Assembly: GCF_026625745.1 (NCBI RefSeq)
Contig: NZ_CP113061.1
Coordinates: 2,133,501 to 2,197,500, forward strand
Length of the DNA: 64,000 nucleotides
Direction of reading: 5' to 3'
DNA from: Asticcacaulis sp. SL142
Lineage (GTDB): Bacteria; Pseudomonadota; Alphaproteobacteria; Caulobacterales; Caulobacteraceae
In this document: piece after piece, positions 7,969 through 16,942 of the stretch
Layout: every line of letters begins with the position of its first letter
How positions within the stretch are numbered: position 1 is the first letter of the stretch
Translations under genes and position numbers: made by a program
The notes under the pieces: model-generated
What the model was told of the DNA's origin: nothing
Database searches by the model: none
The model's input: only the letters and a program-made list of their open reading frames with translations

Positions 7969-9305
7969 CGGCTACCCGCCAAGATGTTCAGGAAAAAGAC
8001 ACCCATAAGGGCCGCAGGGTTCCCTATGATCCCGGCGTCATTATGCGCTTTAATATTCCGATCATTCTGACCTGCCTGTGTCTGGCGGCCCTGATGCTGG
8101 AGCCTTTGTTTACCTCACGGGCGGCGCTGGCCTTTCTGGTTTTTGGCGCGCTGTTGATGCTTCATCGCACTAAGCTCAGCCTGATTGCGCTCAACAAGCA
8201 TTGGTATCTGCTGATCCTGCCGGTCTATTGCCTGCTGTCGATCTTCTGGTCGCAATATCCGGCGGTGACGGCGCGGCAGGGCTTTCAGTTGGCCCTGACC
8301 CTGATTATCGCCATTGTGATTGCCACCCGCGTCGCCCCGCGCAATCTGTTTTTCATACTGTTTGTCTGCAACCTGATGGTGCTGGCCCTGTGCCTGATTT
8401 TCGGTGCGCGTCCGGGAGCCGGTGCCTGGCAAGGGATTTTCGCCAGTAAGAACGCGTTTGCCACCGTCATCGCCATGGTGTTTCTGTTCTCGCTGGCGCT
8501 TATTTATGAGAAACGGGTCAAAATCACGCTTAAGATCGTGGCGCTTGGCATCATGTCGATCTGTCCGTTTCTGCTGCTTAAGGCGCAGTCGGCCGGGGTG
8601 ATCATGGGCCTTGTCCCGCCGGTCATGATGATGGTGCTGTTTCAGTTGACCCGTAGCTGGAAGCCCATTCAACGCATAACCATTCTGACCTTTGCCACCT
8701 GGGCGGCCATTGTCGCCGGTCTGGCGCTCGCCCCCTATTTCAGCGACATGTTCGCCAGCGTGCTGCGCTATTTTGGTAAGGACCCGACCCTGACCGGACG
8801 GACCGAATTGTGGGACATCGCCTTTGCCCACATCCGTGAACACCCGATGCTCGGCATTGGCTACCGCGCCTACTGGGTGATTGGCAATCCTGACGCCGAA
8901 GCCCTGTGGCTCAAGTTTGGCGTTAAATCCGGCGGCGGCTTCCATTTCCACAATCTCTATATTTCCAATGCGGTGGAAATCGGCATTATCGGCGTGGCGA
9001 TCCAGTCGGTGATCCTGCTCGGCACCTTCATTGCCGCACTTTATAAACTGATTATTGCCCCGACGACGGAGAAGATGTTCTTTGTCATGTTCATGCTGTT
9101 CATTCTTTACCGCAGCTTCGGCGAAGTGCAGGTCTTCTTCGGGTTCAGCGATGTGTCGATGCTGGTCTATGCCATCTGCGTCTACAGCCTGAAAAAGGAG
9201 GAGTCTGAGCGACGCCCATCCACGCGCTATGTCCGCAAACGCCTGCGCCCCGGCCCGCCGTCAAAGCCAAAATCTGAACCGACTGAGCCCGCGCCGGTTA
9301 CCTGA
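7965..9305 (+). CDS. O-antigen ligase/polymerase family (Wzy-like) membrane protein
   Basis: The 446-residue protein has about ten hydrophobic segments (for example NIPIILTCLCLAALML, ALAFLVFGALLML, LLILPVYCLLSIFW, LTLIIAIVIATRV, FVMFMLFILY) and a large periplasmic-type loop containing GRTELWDIAF-HIREHPMLGIGY, the pattern shared by WaaL ligases and Wzy polymerases. It likely joins repeat units in the periplasm or ligates polymer to an acceptor. The ATG at 7965 overlaps the TGA of the upstream GT2 gene; a longer upstream reading is rejected because it lies within that gene. The C-terminus is basic and proline-rich. It is one of two such proteins in the window. Confidence 0.85.
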   Translation: MTATRQDVQEKDTHKGRRVPYDPGVIMRFNIPIILTCLCLAALMLEPLFTSRAALAFLVFGALLMLHRTKLSLIALNKHWYLLILPVYCLLSIFWSQYPAVTARQGFQLALTLIIAIVIATRVAPRNLFFILFVCNLMVLALCLIFGARPGAGAWQGIFASKNAFATVIAMVFLFSLALIYEKRVKITLKIVALGIMSICPFLLLKAQSAGVIMGLVPPVMMMVLFQLTRSWKPIQRITILTFATWAAIVAGLALAPYFSDMFASVLRYFGKDPTLTGRTELWDIAFAHIREHPMLGIGYRAYWVIGNPDAEALWLKFGVKSGGGFHFHNLYISNAVEIGIIGVAIQSVILLGTFIAALYKLIIAPTTEKMFFVMFMLFILYRSFGEVQVFFGFSDVSMLVYAICVYSLKKEESERRPSTRYVRKRLRPGPPSKPKSEPTEPAPVT

Positions 9306-9310
9306 TTTTT

Positions 9311-9415
9311 AAAGCGTTTCGCCATCGCATGGCTTCATGTGATGGATTAAGAAGAGCGATAAAACAAAGAGTTAGAAAAAATTTCGATCAAATTGGATCG
9401 AAATTTTCTCTAAAG
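9311..9415. repeat. Dispersed double-hairpin repeat, copy 1
   Basis: About 105 bp made of an upstream imperfect hairpin (around 9321-9343), a central conserved block (agagcgataaaacaaag, 9353-9369), and a second hairpin whose arms (about 9373-9388 and 9396-9411) pair with few mismatches. The central block and second hairpin closely resemble the element at 38016-38120. It fills the gap between the polymerase gene and the next GT2 gene. Confidence 0.65.
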
Positions 9416-9450
9416 CGTACCGAGTTTATTTTATTTAAGGATATTTCATC

Positions 9451-10446
9451 ATGCCGGAATTACCCGACGGCCCTGAAACTGGCCTCGTCCATGTACGGAT
9501 GCCGACCTATAAGCGCCCGGAGCTTTTGCGGCGCGCCCTGACCTCTTTGCAGCAACAGACCTGGGAAAACTGGGTGTGCGACATCTACGACGATGACCCG
9601 GAAGCGGCGGGGGGTGAAGTGGTGCGCGAACTGGCCGATCCGCGTATTCACTACACACAAAACAAGCCGCAGAAATACGCCTCCGCCAACATCAATACCT
9701 GTTTCACCCTGAATAATCCGCGCGATGCCGACTATTTCTGTGTGCTGGAAGATGACAATTACCTGCTGCCGGAGTTTATGGCCGAAAACATCGCTGTCGT
9801 GCGCGACCATAAGGTCAATCTGGTCTTGCGCAACCAGATCACCGAGTTCAACAGCCATGTCGAGGTGCCGACCTTAAGCACAGACGGCGTACTCGATCAC
9901 CTATTCAAAGAGGGGATCTATACGCCGGAAATGTTCCGGCTGTCGCTGATCATGGGTATTGGCGTCTCCAATGGTGGCCTGTTCTGGACGCGTCATACAA
10001 AAAGCCCGATCGAGATCACCTGCACCTGCACCGCGGTATTGCAGGAATATATCCGCACCTTCATCCTGACCGAGCCGATCTATGTGGCCATGAAGCCTCT
10101 GGCGGTGTGGATGGAAAACGAAGCCGCGACCACCCGTAATGGCGGCGATAAGGCCGCCTATATGCAGCGCGAACTCAATCTGAAACGCGCTATCCAGACC
10201 CTGCAACGAGCCACATGGAAGGCGACGCCCGCCGCGGTGCGCCAGAATTTTCTGGAGCATCCGGCCTTCACCACCGCCGCTGATGCCCGTGAACGCGGTC
10301 TGATCAAGGCCCATCTGGGCGGTCTTGTCCCTAAAACCGTACCGCTGCGCGAAGCCATTGAGCTTATCTTACGAGGTAGCCTGATACGGTTCAGCGGTAA
10401 AACCGACGCCGACTTTGAGGCGCTGGTTAAAAATCAGGGTTTATAA
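9451..10446 (+). CDS. Glycosyltransferase family 2
   Basis: The 331-residue protein begins with VHVRMPTYKRPELLRRAL-SLQQQTW, the first strand and helix of a GT-A fold, followed by VCDIYDDDP and the metal-binding acidic motif in YFCVLEDDNYLLPEF. It lacks transmembrane segments, so it probably works on the cytoplasmic face of the inner membrane. AAGGA lies about eight bases before the ATG. Unlike its neighbours it has a short acidic DDDPEAAGG insertion after the second strand. Donor and acceptor are unknown. It stands between a dispersed repeat and a GT4 gene with similar orientation. Confidence 0.85.
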   Translation: MPELPDGPETGLVHVRMPTYKRPELLRRALTSLQQQTWENWVCDIYDDDPEAAGGEVVRELADPRIHYTQNKPQKYASANINTCFTLNNPRDADYFCVLEDDNYLLPEFMAENIAVVRDHKVNLVLRNQITEFNSHVEVPTLSTDGVLDHLFKEGIYTPEMFRLSLIMGIGVSNGGLFWTRHTKSPIEITCTCTAVLQEYIRTFILTEPIYVAMKPLAVWMENEAATTRNGGDKAAYMQRELNLKRAIQTLQRATWKATPAAVRQNFLEHPAFTTAADARERGLIKAHLGGLVPKTVPLREAIELILRGSLIRFSGKTDADFEALVKNQGL

Positions 10447-10582
10447 ATTCTTAATAAAGGTTAATATCAGGTCGAGTTTCCACCTCGGCATGCCTGCCAC
10501 ATCGTCGCTCTGGAGATGATAGTTCCTGCGTTGGTACAGTTTTTGCTCATCACGCCTGTAGTATCACTTCGAGACCAATACG

Positions 10583-11725
10583 ATGGACAAGCAAATCAAG
10601 GTGTTAGCACCTACCGGGTATCCTTGGGCCTTTAACGGTCCGCGCCGTTCGCGCCACAGGGTACGCAATCGCCGCTTCGTCCCGTTCAACCGGGTCAATG
10701 GCACACTGGACGGGGTGACGGTCTTTAATCCGGTCGATGAACTGGGTAGCGATCTGTTGCATGCCTTCAACCGTGTCCCCGTCACCACAAAGCCCTATAT
10801 TATCGGCTTTGAATCGCACCTGCCGCGCATTTTCGGCATCGAGGACAAACCCGCCTATCACCACTTTCTCTATAAGCGCCTGCTGTCGTCGAAGTGCCGT
10901 AAGATCATCGCCATTTCAGACTACGCCCTGAGAAACTTTGAACGTGATCTGGCCGCCAGTGACCTCAGCCCAGCCCAAAAAGCTACCCTGCGGGCCAAGG
11001 CCGAAGTGCGCTATCCCAATATGGTACTGCCGGAGGTGGCGGACATCGGCGATCTGCCGCAGCCTGATAATTACCAGATCAGCTTTATCGGCAATCACTT
11101 TGCCCGCAAAGGCGGCTGCGCCATGGCCCGCATGGCCGAACTGAGCCTTAAGAAAAAGCTGCCCTTTACCTTTACCATCGTGTCTTCGCTTCAGTACGGC
11201 GGCCATATCTGGTCAGACCCGACCAATCCGGAATTTTACGAGCCCTACCTGAAACTGCTCGACCTGCCCAATGTCCGCCATATCCCAAAGCTTGATAATA
11301 CCGGCGTCGTGAAACTGCTCGGCGACAGCTATGCCTCGACCCTTTTGACCTTCTCAGACACCTTTGGCTACAGCGCCATCGAATCCCTGGCCCAGGGTAC
11401 GCCGGTCATAGCCTCAGCTCAGGGGGCCCTGCCGGAGTTTATCAAGGACGGGGTTAACGGCATCATGCTTGACCCGGCCGTCACCGAAGGCGATCCCGAC
11501 TGGCGCCCGCACTGGTTCGCCCGCAGCACCCGCGCCTTCGAGGACTTGTTCGCCGGAAATGTTGAGCGCTTCGCTCGTCAGGGCATTGAACGGCTGGAGG
11601 CCCTGCTGGAATCCCCCGATCAGTACCGCACCATGCGCCATCAGGCCCGCGCGGGCTGTGACACCCAGTTCAGTTCTGAACGGGCCTCAGAATTCTGGGA
11701 CGATCTTTACCTTAAATCGGTGTGA
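10583..11725 (+). CDS. Glycosyltransferase family 4-like (GT-B fold)
   Basis: The 380-residue protein has the two-domain GT-B layout. The N-terminal part holds an acceptor-side domain (KVLAPTGYPWAFNGPRRSRH start and an ISDYALRNFERDL segment typical of GT4 enzymes). The C-terminal nucleotide-sugar half shows ISFIGNHFARKGG, then FGYSAIESLAQGTPVIAS followed by ALPEFIKDGVNGIML, the E-x7-E-like signature of GT4. The N-terminal half is divergent, so specificity is not inferable. The gene is monocistronic or second after the 9451 GT2, with about 136 bases between them. Confidence 0.82.
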   Translation: MDKQIKVLAPTGYPWAFNGPRRSRHRVRNRRFVPFNRVNGTLDGVTVFNPVDELGSDLLHAFNRVPVTTKPYIIGFESHLPRIFGIEDKPAYHHFLYKRLLSSKCRKIIAISDYALRNFERDLAASDLSPAQKATLRAKAEVRYPNMVLPEVADIGDLPQPDNYQISFIGNHFARKGGCAMARMAELSLKKKLPFTFTIVSSLQYGGHIWSDPTNPEFYEPYLKLLDLPNVRHIPKLDNTGVVKLLGDSYASTLLTFSDTFGYSAIESLAQGTPVIASAQGALPEFIKDGVNGIMLDPAVTEGDPDWRPHWFARSTRAFEDLFAGNVERFARQGIERLEALLESPDQYRTMRHQARAGCDTQFSSERASEFWDDLYLKSV

Positions 11726-11971
11726 AACCACATCTGTTTTTTACAGGTAATCAGGTAATATAGGATATCTTCCCGATATCGTCTTTGCCTTGTGCGCTCA
11801 GGCCTTTAAGTATAGCCTAAAGCCAGTTTGGTCTTGAGTATAAATCTGTCACGGAACGGGTTGATTATATTTGCACGCTTGTTAGTCTGAGCATGAGCGG
11901 TTCGCACTGCCCTTTGACCGTTTGAGGCGTCTGTCAGACTAAGCTATCGCCCCTTTCTGCGGAGACATGCC

Positions 11972-12778
11972 ATGACCGGATCAGTGTTAAAGCCCGTGCT
12001 CAAGCCGTTTCTGGCGGCCACCACCGCCGCCTTATCCCTGTTTGCGATACAACCAGCTACGGCTCAAGTCACCGGCGGCGCGTCCTTCGTCGATAACTTC
12101 GATAAGGTTGATAAGACCTTCTGGTACGTGTCCCACGGCTGGAGCAACGGTGCCCATCAAAACTGCGGCTGGTCGATGCATGAAACCTTTGCCTACAAAG
12201 GCAATCTGAACCTGCGCTTCCAGAAAAAACCCATGGCTGACCGTTTGTTTAGCTGCGGTGAAATCCAGACCAAGGCCACCTATGGCTATGGCACCTACGA
12301 AGCGCGCATGAAAACGCCCAAAGGTTCGGGCCTGAACGGTGCTTTCTTTACCTATATCGGGGCGACTCAGGGCAAACCGCACGATGAGATCGACTGGGAA
12401 GTCCTGCTGAAAGACACCAGCGTCGCCCAAAGCGGCGGTTATGTGAACGGCAAGGGCATGGGCGCTACCTTGCCTAAGCTGCCCTACAGTGCCGACAGCG
12501 ATTACATCAATTACGCCTTCGTCTGGGCACCCGACAGCATCAAATATTACATCAACGGCGTGCTGGTCCGCACGCTTGAAAGCCCCGCCCCCCTGCCGTC
12601 AAATGCCCAGAAAATCTTTTTCAGCCTGTGGGGCACCAATACCTTGACGGATTGGATGGGCACCTTCATTGAACCGGAAAAGCCTCTGTACATGCTGGTG
12701 GACTGGGTGGCCTATACCCGTCCCGGTGATGCCTGCCAGTTCCCGGAGTCGCTTGTCTGTAAACTCAACGGAGCCTAA
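11972..12778 (+). CDS. Secreted glycoside hydrolase family 16 (beta-glucanase type)
   Basis: The 268-residue protein has an N-terminal signal peptide ending near ATAQ (about residue 32). The catalytic GH16 signature ExDxE is present as HDEIDWEV with nucleophile E139 and acid/base E143. Substrate-binding aromatic patches include WYVSHGW and NYAFVWAPDSIKYYINGVLV. GH16 enzymes cleave beta-1,3, beta-1,4 or mixed beta-glucans and galactans; rhizobial ExoK and ExsH are exopolysaccharide-trimming relatives. Placed among polysaccharide genes, a role in setting chain length or releasing polymer is likely. A GT2 gene begins four bases after its stop. Confidence 0.92.
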   Translation: MTGSVLKPVLKPFLAATTAALSLFAIQPATAQVTGGASFVDNFDKVDKTFWYVSHGWSNGAHQNCGWSMHETFAYKGNLNLRFQKKPMADRLFSCGEIQTKATYGYGTYEARMKTPKGSGLNGAFFTYIGATQGKPHDEIDWEVLLKDTSVAQSGGYVNGKGMGATLPKLPYSADSDYINYAFVWAPDSIKYYINGVLVRTLESPAPLPSNAQKIFFSLWGTNTLTDWMGTFIEPEKPLYMLVDWVAYTRPGDACQFPESLVCKLNGA

Positions 12779-12782
12779 GTTT

Positions 12783-13748
12783 TTGCCCACCAGCGTCAGC
12801 GTGATTATTGCGGCCAAGGATTCGGCGGATACCATCGTCAGAGCCATCACGTCAGCCCTTAATCAACCTGAGGTTATACAGGTCATCGTCGTTGATGATG
12901 GCTCAAAAGATACGACCGCCCAGGTGGCGCGCGATGCCGATGATGGTAGCGGACGGGTTGAGGTCATGTCGCTTGGTAAAAACCATGGCCCCGCCTATGC
13001 CCGCAACCGGGCGCTTGAGGTCTGCCGCGGGCAGTTGGCCGCCATTCTCGATGCCGATGACTTTTTGTTGCCCGGTCGTTTTACCCGCCTGTTGCCGCAC
13101 GCCGACTGGGACATGATCGCTGATAATATCGCCTTTGTGCCAACGGGCTACGATGCGCCGCTTGAGATCAAGGGTACGGATGATGCCCACCCCCTAAGCC
13201 TTGAAGATTTTGTGCTGGGCAACCTGACGCGCGATGACATGCACCGCGGCGAACTGGGCTTTCTAAAACCCGTCATCCGTCTGGCCTTCCTCAAGGCCCA
13301 CAAGTTGTCCTATAATGAGGGCCTGCGGCTGGGCGAAGATTACGACCTCTATGCCCGTATGCTGGCGGCAGGCGGGCGGTTCAAAACCACACGGACCTTG
13401 GGTTATGGCGCGGTCGTGCGCCCCAATTCCTTAAGCGGTCAGCACCGCACCGAAGATCTGCGCCGGCTGGCCGATGCTGATCATGATCTGTTGGCCCTGC
13501 CCCTGTCGGCACCTGAGCGCCAAGCCATAGCCCTGCACGAAACCCAGACCCGTAACCGCTATCGCCATCGTCACTATCTTGATCTCAAACGCGATAAGGG
13601 GGCGGTGGCGACAGTAATGGCTCTGCTGGGCGATCCGGTCTCATGGCTGCCGGTCGTAAGCGGCGTGTTGCGCGACAAGTTATCGTCGCCGCCCGCGCCG
13701 CCCGCCAACAGCGATGTGCGTTATCTTTTCCCGCTGCCCGAAGCCTGA
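12783..13748 (+). CDS. Glycosyltransferase family 2
   Basis: The 321-residue protein shows the GT-A features SVSVIIAAKDSADTI, VIVVDDGSKDTT, GPAYARNRALE and the metal-binding AILDADDFL motif; a catalytic-type GEDYDLYARM follows. I place the start at the TTG at 12783, four bases after the GH16 stop, with ACGGAG about ten bases upstream; earlier starts lie inside the GH16 gene. Coupling to GH16 suggests co-regulation. The 3' end overlaps the convergent GT4 gene by 28 bases. Specificity is unknown. Confidence 0.82.
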   Translation: MPTSVSVIIAAKDSADTIVRAITSALNQPEVIQVIVVDDGSKDTTAQVARDADDGSGRVEVMSLGKNHGPAYARNRALEVCRGQLAAILDADDFLLPGRFTRLLPHADWDMIADNIAFVPTGYDAPLEIKGTDDAHPLSLEDFVLGNLTRDDMHRGELGFLKPVIRLAFLKAHKLSYNEGLRLGEDYDLYARMLAAGGRFKTTRTLGYGAVVRPNSLSGQHRTEDLRRLADADHDLLALPLSAPERQAIALHETQTRNRYRHRHYLDLKRDKGAVATVMALLGDPVSWLPVVSGVLRDKLSSPPAPPANSDVRYLFPLPEA

Positions 13749-14791
13749 ACCAAAATCGCTTCAAACTGATCGATCTGAGCCGCCGGATCGATCTCTGGCC
13801 GACGCGCATAGGCCCGCGCCGTCTGCGACAGGGCGGCATAATGATCGCTGTCCGACCACATCCGCTTTAACTCCGCCGCCCAATCCGCCGTGTCGCTTCC
13901 CACCGGCATCAAAACGCCACCGGGGCCGACCGCCTCGCCCAAGCCACCGACATTGGCCGCCAGCACAGGTATGCCGCTGCAATGAGCCTCAGACGCGACC
14001 CGCCCCCAGGTTTCTTCCCACTGGCTGGGGGCCAAAAGGATTTTGGTCTGGCCATAGACGTTGCGCATATCAGAGGTGCGGCGCATGAAGGTGATGTTTT
14101 TAAACGGCGCAATGGCCGCATTCAGCGACGCTTCCTGTTCGGCATTAAGTGGCCAGCCTTCAACAAACAGGAACTCTATCTCCGGGCACAGGGCCGCGAT
14201 CTCAAGGGCGCGGTCCAGCCCCTTTTTGGCGACCGGATTGATAAAGGTGACATAACGCCCGGTCGTCTCGGTTTCATATTTGGCCACATCGATCGACGGC
14301 GGGATGACGTGCGAGTCTATGCCAAACGCCTCACGATACCGGTTACGGGTAAACTGGGAGTTTGAGATAAACTGCGCGCCCTGAAACTGACGCGGATCGC
14401 CGCCCAGTTCCTCAAATTCGACATTGCGAAAATAGACCACCAGCGGCACGCCCTGCTTTTGCAGTTCAGCCCCAATCGGCACGGTGTTGTGACACTGCAC
14501 CACCGCCACATCGGGACGATCGTCTTTCACCAGCGTCGGCACCACGTCCAAAGCCTTCCATGCCCGCCGAACATCGTAGCCCAGACCAGTATCCGTCGCC
14601 CACGGTTTGCGGGTCAGCTTCATCTTCAAACGGGCCACAAGCCCGAAAGTACCGTCCCCGAACAGCGAACACAGCACCGACGCCTTATGGCCGCGTGCCT
14701 GCATGGCCTTGACCAGATAGTCGGTACTGGACTGCACCCCGCCGCTGAATTCCGGAAAGTGACCATTGCCGAAACTAAACAGGATATTCAT
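13721..14791 (-). CDS. Glycosyltransferase family 4
   Basis: The 356-residue protein has a GT-B fold. The N-terminus (MNILFSFGNGHFPEFSGGVQ) contains the glycine-rich acceptor loop, and the C-terminal half has ISNSQFTRNRY, VTFINPVAKKGLDRAL, LLAPSQWEETWGRVASEA and GIPVLAANVGGLGEAVGPGG, matching the GT4 donor site. GGGGCG precedes the ATG. It is the last gene of a minus-strand run that begins with the GT2 at 17898. It most likely adds a sugar to the polysaccharide repeat unit on the cytoplasmic face. Donor is not determinable. Confidence 0.88.
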   Translation of the reverse strand: MNILFSFGNGHFPEFSGGVQSSTDYLVKAMQARGHKASVLCSLFGDGTFGLVARLKMKLTRKPWATDTGLGYDVRRAWKALDVVPTLVKDDRPDVAVVQCHNTVPIGAELQKQGVPLVVYFRNVEFEELGGDPRQFQGAQFISNSQFTRNRYREAFGIDSHVIPPSIDVAKYETETTGRYVTFINPVAKKGLDRALEIAALCPEIEFLFVEGWPLNAEQEASLNAAIAPFKNITFMRRTSDMRNVYGQTKILLAPSQWEETWGRVASEAHCSGIPVLAANVGGLGEAVGPGGVLMPVGSDTADWAAELKRMWSDSDHYAALSQTARAYARRPEIDPAAQIDQFEAILVQASGSGKR

Positions 14792-14913
14792 GACGCTTAC
14801 GCCCCTAAACGGCTGGCTTTTATAAAGCCCTGTGAAATATGATTTAAGGAAAATTCAGATATTTATCGCATCCGCCATACCGCAACGCAAGACAAATGCA
14901 GTCCCCAAGTCTA

Positions 14914-15846
14914 TCAAACGAACGGCGGGCGCAAACGCTGAGCTGGTGCGAAAAAAAGCCTCAGCATCTTATACCAGCGCACCGGATCAGTCCGACCGGA
15001 TTTCAGCGCGTACTTGATCTCAGACTTGGCAAAGCCAATCGCGTTGCCGCGAATATGATTGCGGTTGCGCACCTTAAGCGGTTCCGGCATCTGCACCGCC
15101 CCGCTACCCAACAAGCGGTGATAATAGAGATTGCCTAACAAGGCTTCAGAGAACTGGATGCTGCCCGATTTATGATTGCGGTAAAGGTTATAACCATTAT
15201 TCAGGCACATGCCCATATGGTTATCAAAAACAACTCTTGCTCCCGCCTGAGCTATGGCCAGAAAGTACATCTGGTCTTCTGAGCTTCGGCGCAGACGCGT
15301 ATCGAACCGCAAGTGGCCCAGTGAACTTACACGTAGAACTGACGCTGAAATATGGGCCGGATATTGCGAAAAAATAACCTCAAAAAAATCCCGGCTCAGA
15401 TCGTAAAAATCGGCATGACCATTAAGCGGCGCACGGTTCTCAAACATTCGGCACTGGGTAAACCTTGTCGAGGATCGCCCCGGCCAGGAATAGTCGCACA
15501 GGTAAAAATCAAACCCACCCCTCAGGGCCGCCGTAGCCCGTTCAAGGTGGTGCGGTTCCCATTCGTCATCGGAGTCGAGATAGGCCACATATTTGGTATC
15601 CAGACTCAGGTTCATCAGCCCCCGATTGCGCGCAGCACCGGGGCCGCCATTAGGTTGGCGGATGATACGGATGCGCGCCCGCTCGGCCTCGGCTCTGATG
15701 GCCACCTCATTGTCCGGTGACAACGGACTGCTGTCGTCGATAATGATAATGTCAAATGGCTGAACCGTCTGCGCCGCGATATTGTCTAACGCGCGCGTTA
15801 AAATGCCGGTCTCTTTTTGAAAATATGGAATAATGACCGATATCAT
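14914..15846 (-). CDS. Glycosyltransferase family 2
   Basis: The 310-residue protein begins ISVIIPYFQKETGILTRAL, has IIIIDDSSPLSPDN, GGPGAARNRGL and the DxD motif in AYLDSDDEW. It is clearly paralogous to the next upstream gene (15941-16942): both share the IPYF/IPFYQ-KG-L-RAL start, DDSSPL and GGPGxARNxGL. I chose the ATG at 15846 because it aligns with the paralogue's start; an ATG four codons upstream is possible. Specificity is unknown. Confidence 0.85.
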   Translation of the reverse strand: MISVIIPYFQKETGILTRALDNIAAQTVQPFDIIIIDDSSPLSPDNEVAIRAEAERARIRIIRQPNGGPGAARNRGLMNLSLDTKYVAYLDSDDEWEPHHLERATAALRGGFDFYLCDYSWPGRSSTRFTQCRMFENRAPLNGHADFYDLSRDFFEVIFSQYPAHISASVLRVSSLGHLRFDTRLRRSSEDQMYFLAIAQAGARVVFDNHMGMCLNNGYNLYRNHKSGSIQFSEALLGNLYYHRLLGSGAVQMPEPLKVRNRNHIRGNAIGFAKSEIKYALKSGRTDPVRWYKMLRLFFAPAQRLRPPFV

Positions 15847-15940
15847 GACCACCGCCATTCTGCGCCAACGCCTCGCAGAACATGGTTATCAGTCATTAAC
15901 CTTTTAGTAAATTGTAATAGTCAGGCGATCAATTGAGGGT

Positions 15941-16942
15941 TTAACTCAGACCGGCCTGACGCCGCAGCGCCAGATAATGCAGCGGCAGGCTGATCACGGA
16001 CACCGGCAGAAACAGGCCAAACATTGGCACTTCGCGCACAAACCTGCCGATCGCCGCCTTTGCGATCTCAGGATTATGGCGCAGGTTTCTCAAAATCAGG
16101 AACAGCAGATGATCAACCCTTTGGCGGGCCGACCCGAAGATACGCAACTTTTTCGCCACCCCGAAATAGCTGACCGACATCATTTTTTGGCGAAAGCGCA
16201 ATTCTTCGATGACACGGTTGGGGGCGTTGGGTGATCCCCACGCCAGGGTTTCATCATAGATCGACACCCCTTTTCCGCGCTGTCCCATCAACCGTGTCGT
16301 ATAGACGATGCGGTCACATTCGCGGCTGAGATCCATGAAAAACAAGCGGTCTTCGCAGGCCTGACGAAAGGACGCATCAAAGCGCACCCGGCTGTGGCGG
16401 CGAAAATCATAAACGACCTGAGAGGCATGGGGCAGGCATTCATCGACGATGGCACTGACGGCCTCGGTTGAGGTCAGTTCGCCAAACTCAGGTGAATAGC
16501 TACCAAATGTGCCGTGACGAGCCTTGATGTAATTCCAGTGGCTGAAAGAGTCGACATCATTAAAGCCGCAATTGGCAAAGTAGAAATCCGCCCCGCCATT
16601 GAGCACCTTGAGCGCCTCAGCAATATGATCAGGCGACCAGGTGTCATCGGAATCCAGAAAGGCCACATAGTCGACCTCAGCCGGATCAAGATAGTCCAGC
16701 CCGCCGTTGCGCGCCCCGCCCGGCCCGCCATTGGCCTGCCGGATCGTGATCAACTGGTGCGGGGCCGGGAGGGTGACGCCTTCAAGCGCCTCCTTAGCCG
16801 GCAAGGGGGAACTGTCATCGACCACCACGACGACAAGCCGGACATCTTCCGGCAACGATTGCGCAGCCACAGACTCTAAGGCCTTGCTGAGGATTCCCTT
16901 TTCCCGCTGATAAAACGGTATGACAACGCCGATGGTAATCAT
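15941..16942 (-). CDS. Glycosyltransferase family 2
   Basis: The 333-residue protein shows GVVIPFYQREKGILSKALESV, VVVDDSSPLPAKE, NGGPGGARNGGLDYL and AFLDSDDTW, the GT-A metal-binding motif. A hydrophobic C-terminal stretch (PMFGLFLPVSVISLPLHYLAL) could be a membrane-associated helix. Its start codon overlaps the stop of the upstream GT2 gene (ATGA at 16939-16942), indicating translational coupling. It is a paralogue of the downstream gene at 14914-15846, perhaps adding a similar sugar at a different position. Confidence 0.86.
   Translation of the reverse strand: MITIGVVIPFYQREKGILSKALESVAAQSLPEDVRLVVVVVDDSSPLPAKEALEGVTLPAPHQLITIRQANGGPGGARNGGLDYLDPAEVDYVAFLDSDDTWSPDHIAEALKVLNGGADFYFANCGFNDVDSFSHWNYIKARHGTFGSYSPEFGELTSTEAVSAIVDECLPHASQVVYDFRRHSRVRFDASFRQACEDRLFFMDLSRECDRIVYTTRLMGQRGKGVSIYDETLAWGSPNAPNRVIEELRFRQKMMSVSYFGVAKKLRIFGSARQRVDHLLFLILRNLRHNPEIAKAAIGRFVREVPMFGLFLPVSVISLPLHYLALRRQAGLS

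Noticed and set aside
8115-8951. A minus-strand open frame of 278 codons opposite the Wzy-like gene at 7965
   Set aside because: Low-complexity (QGRH-rich) antisense translation with no motif; the plus-strand membrane protein is clearly real.
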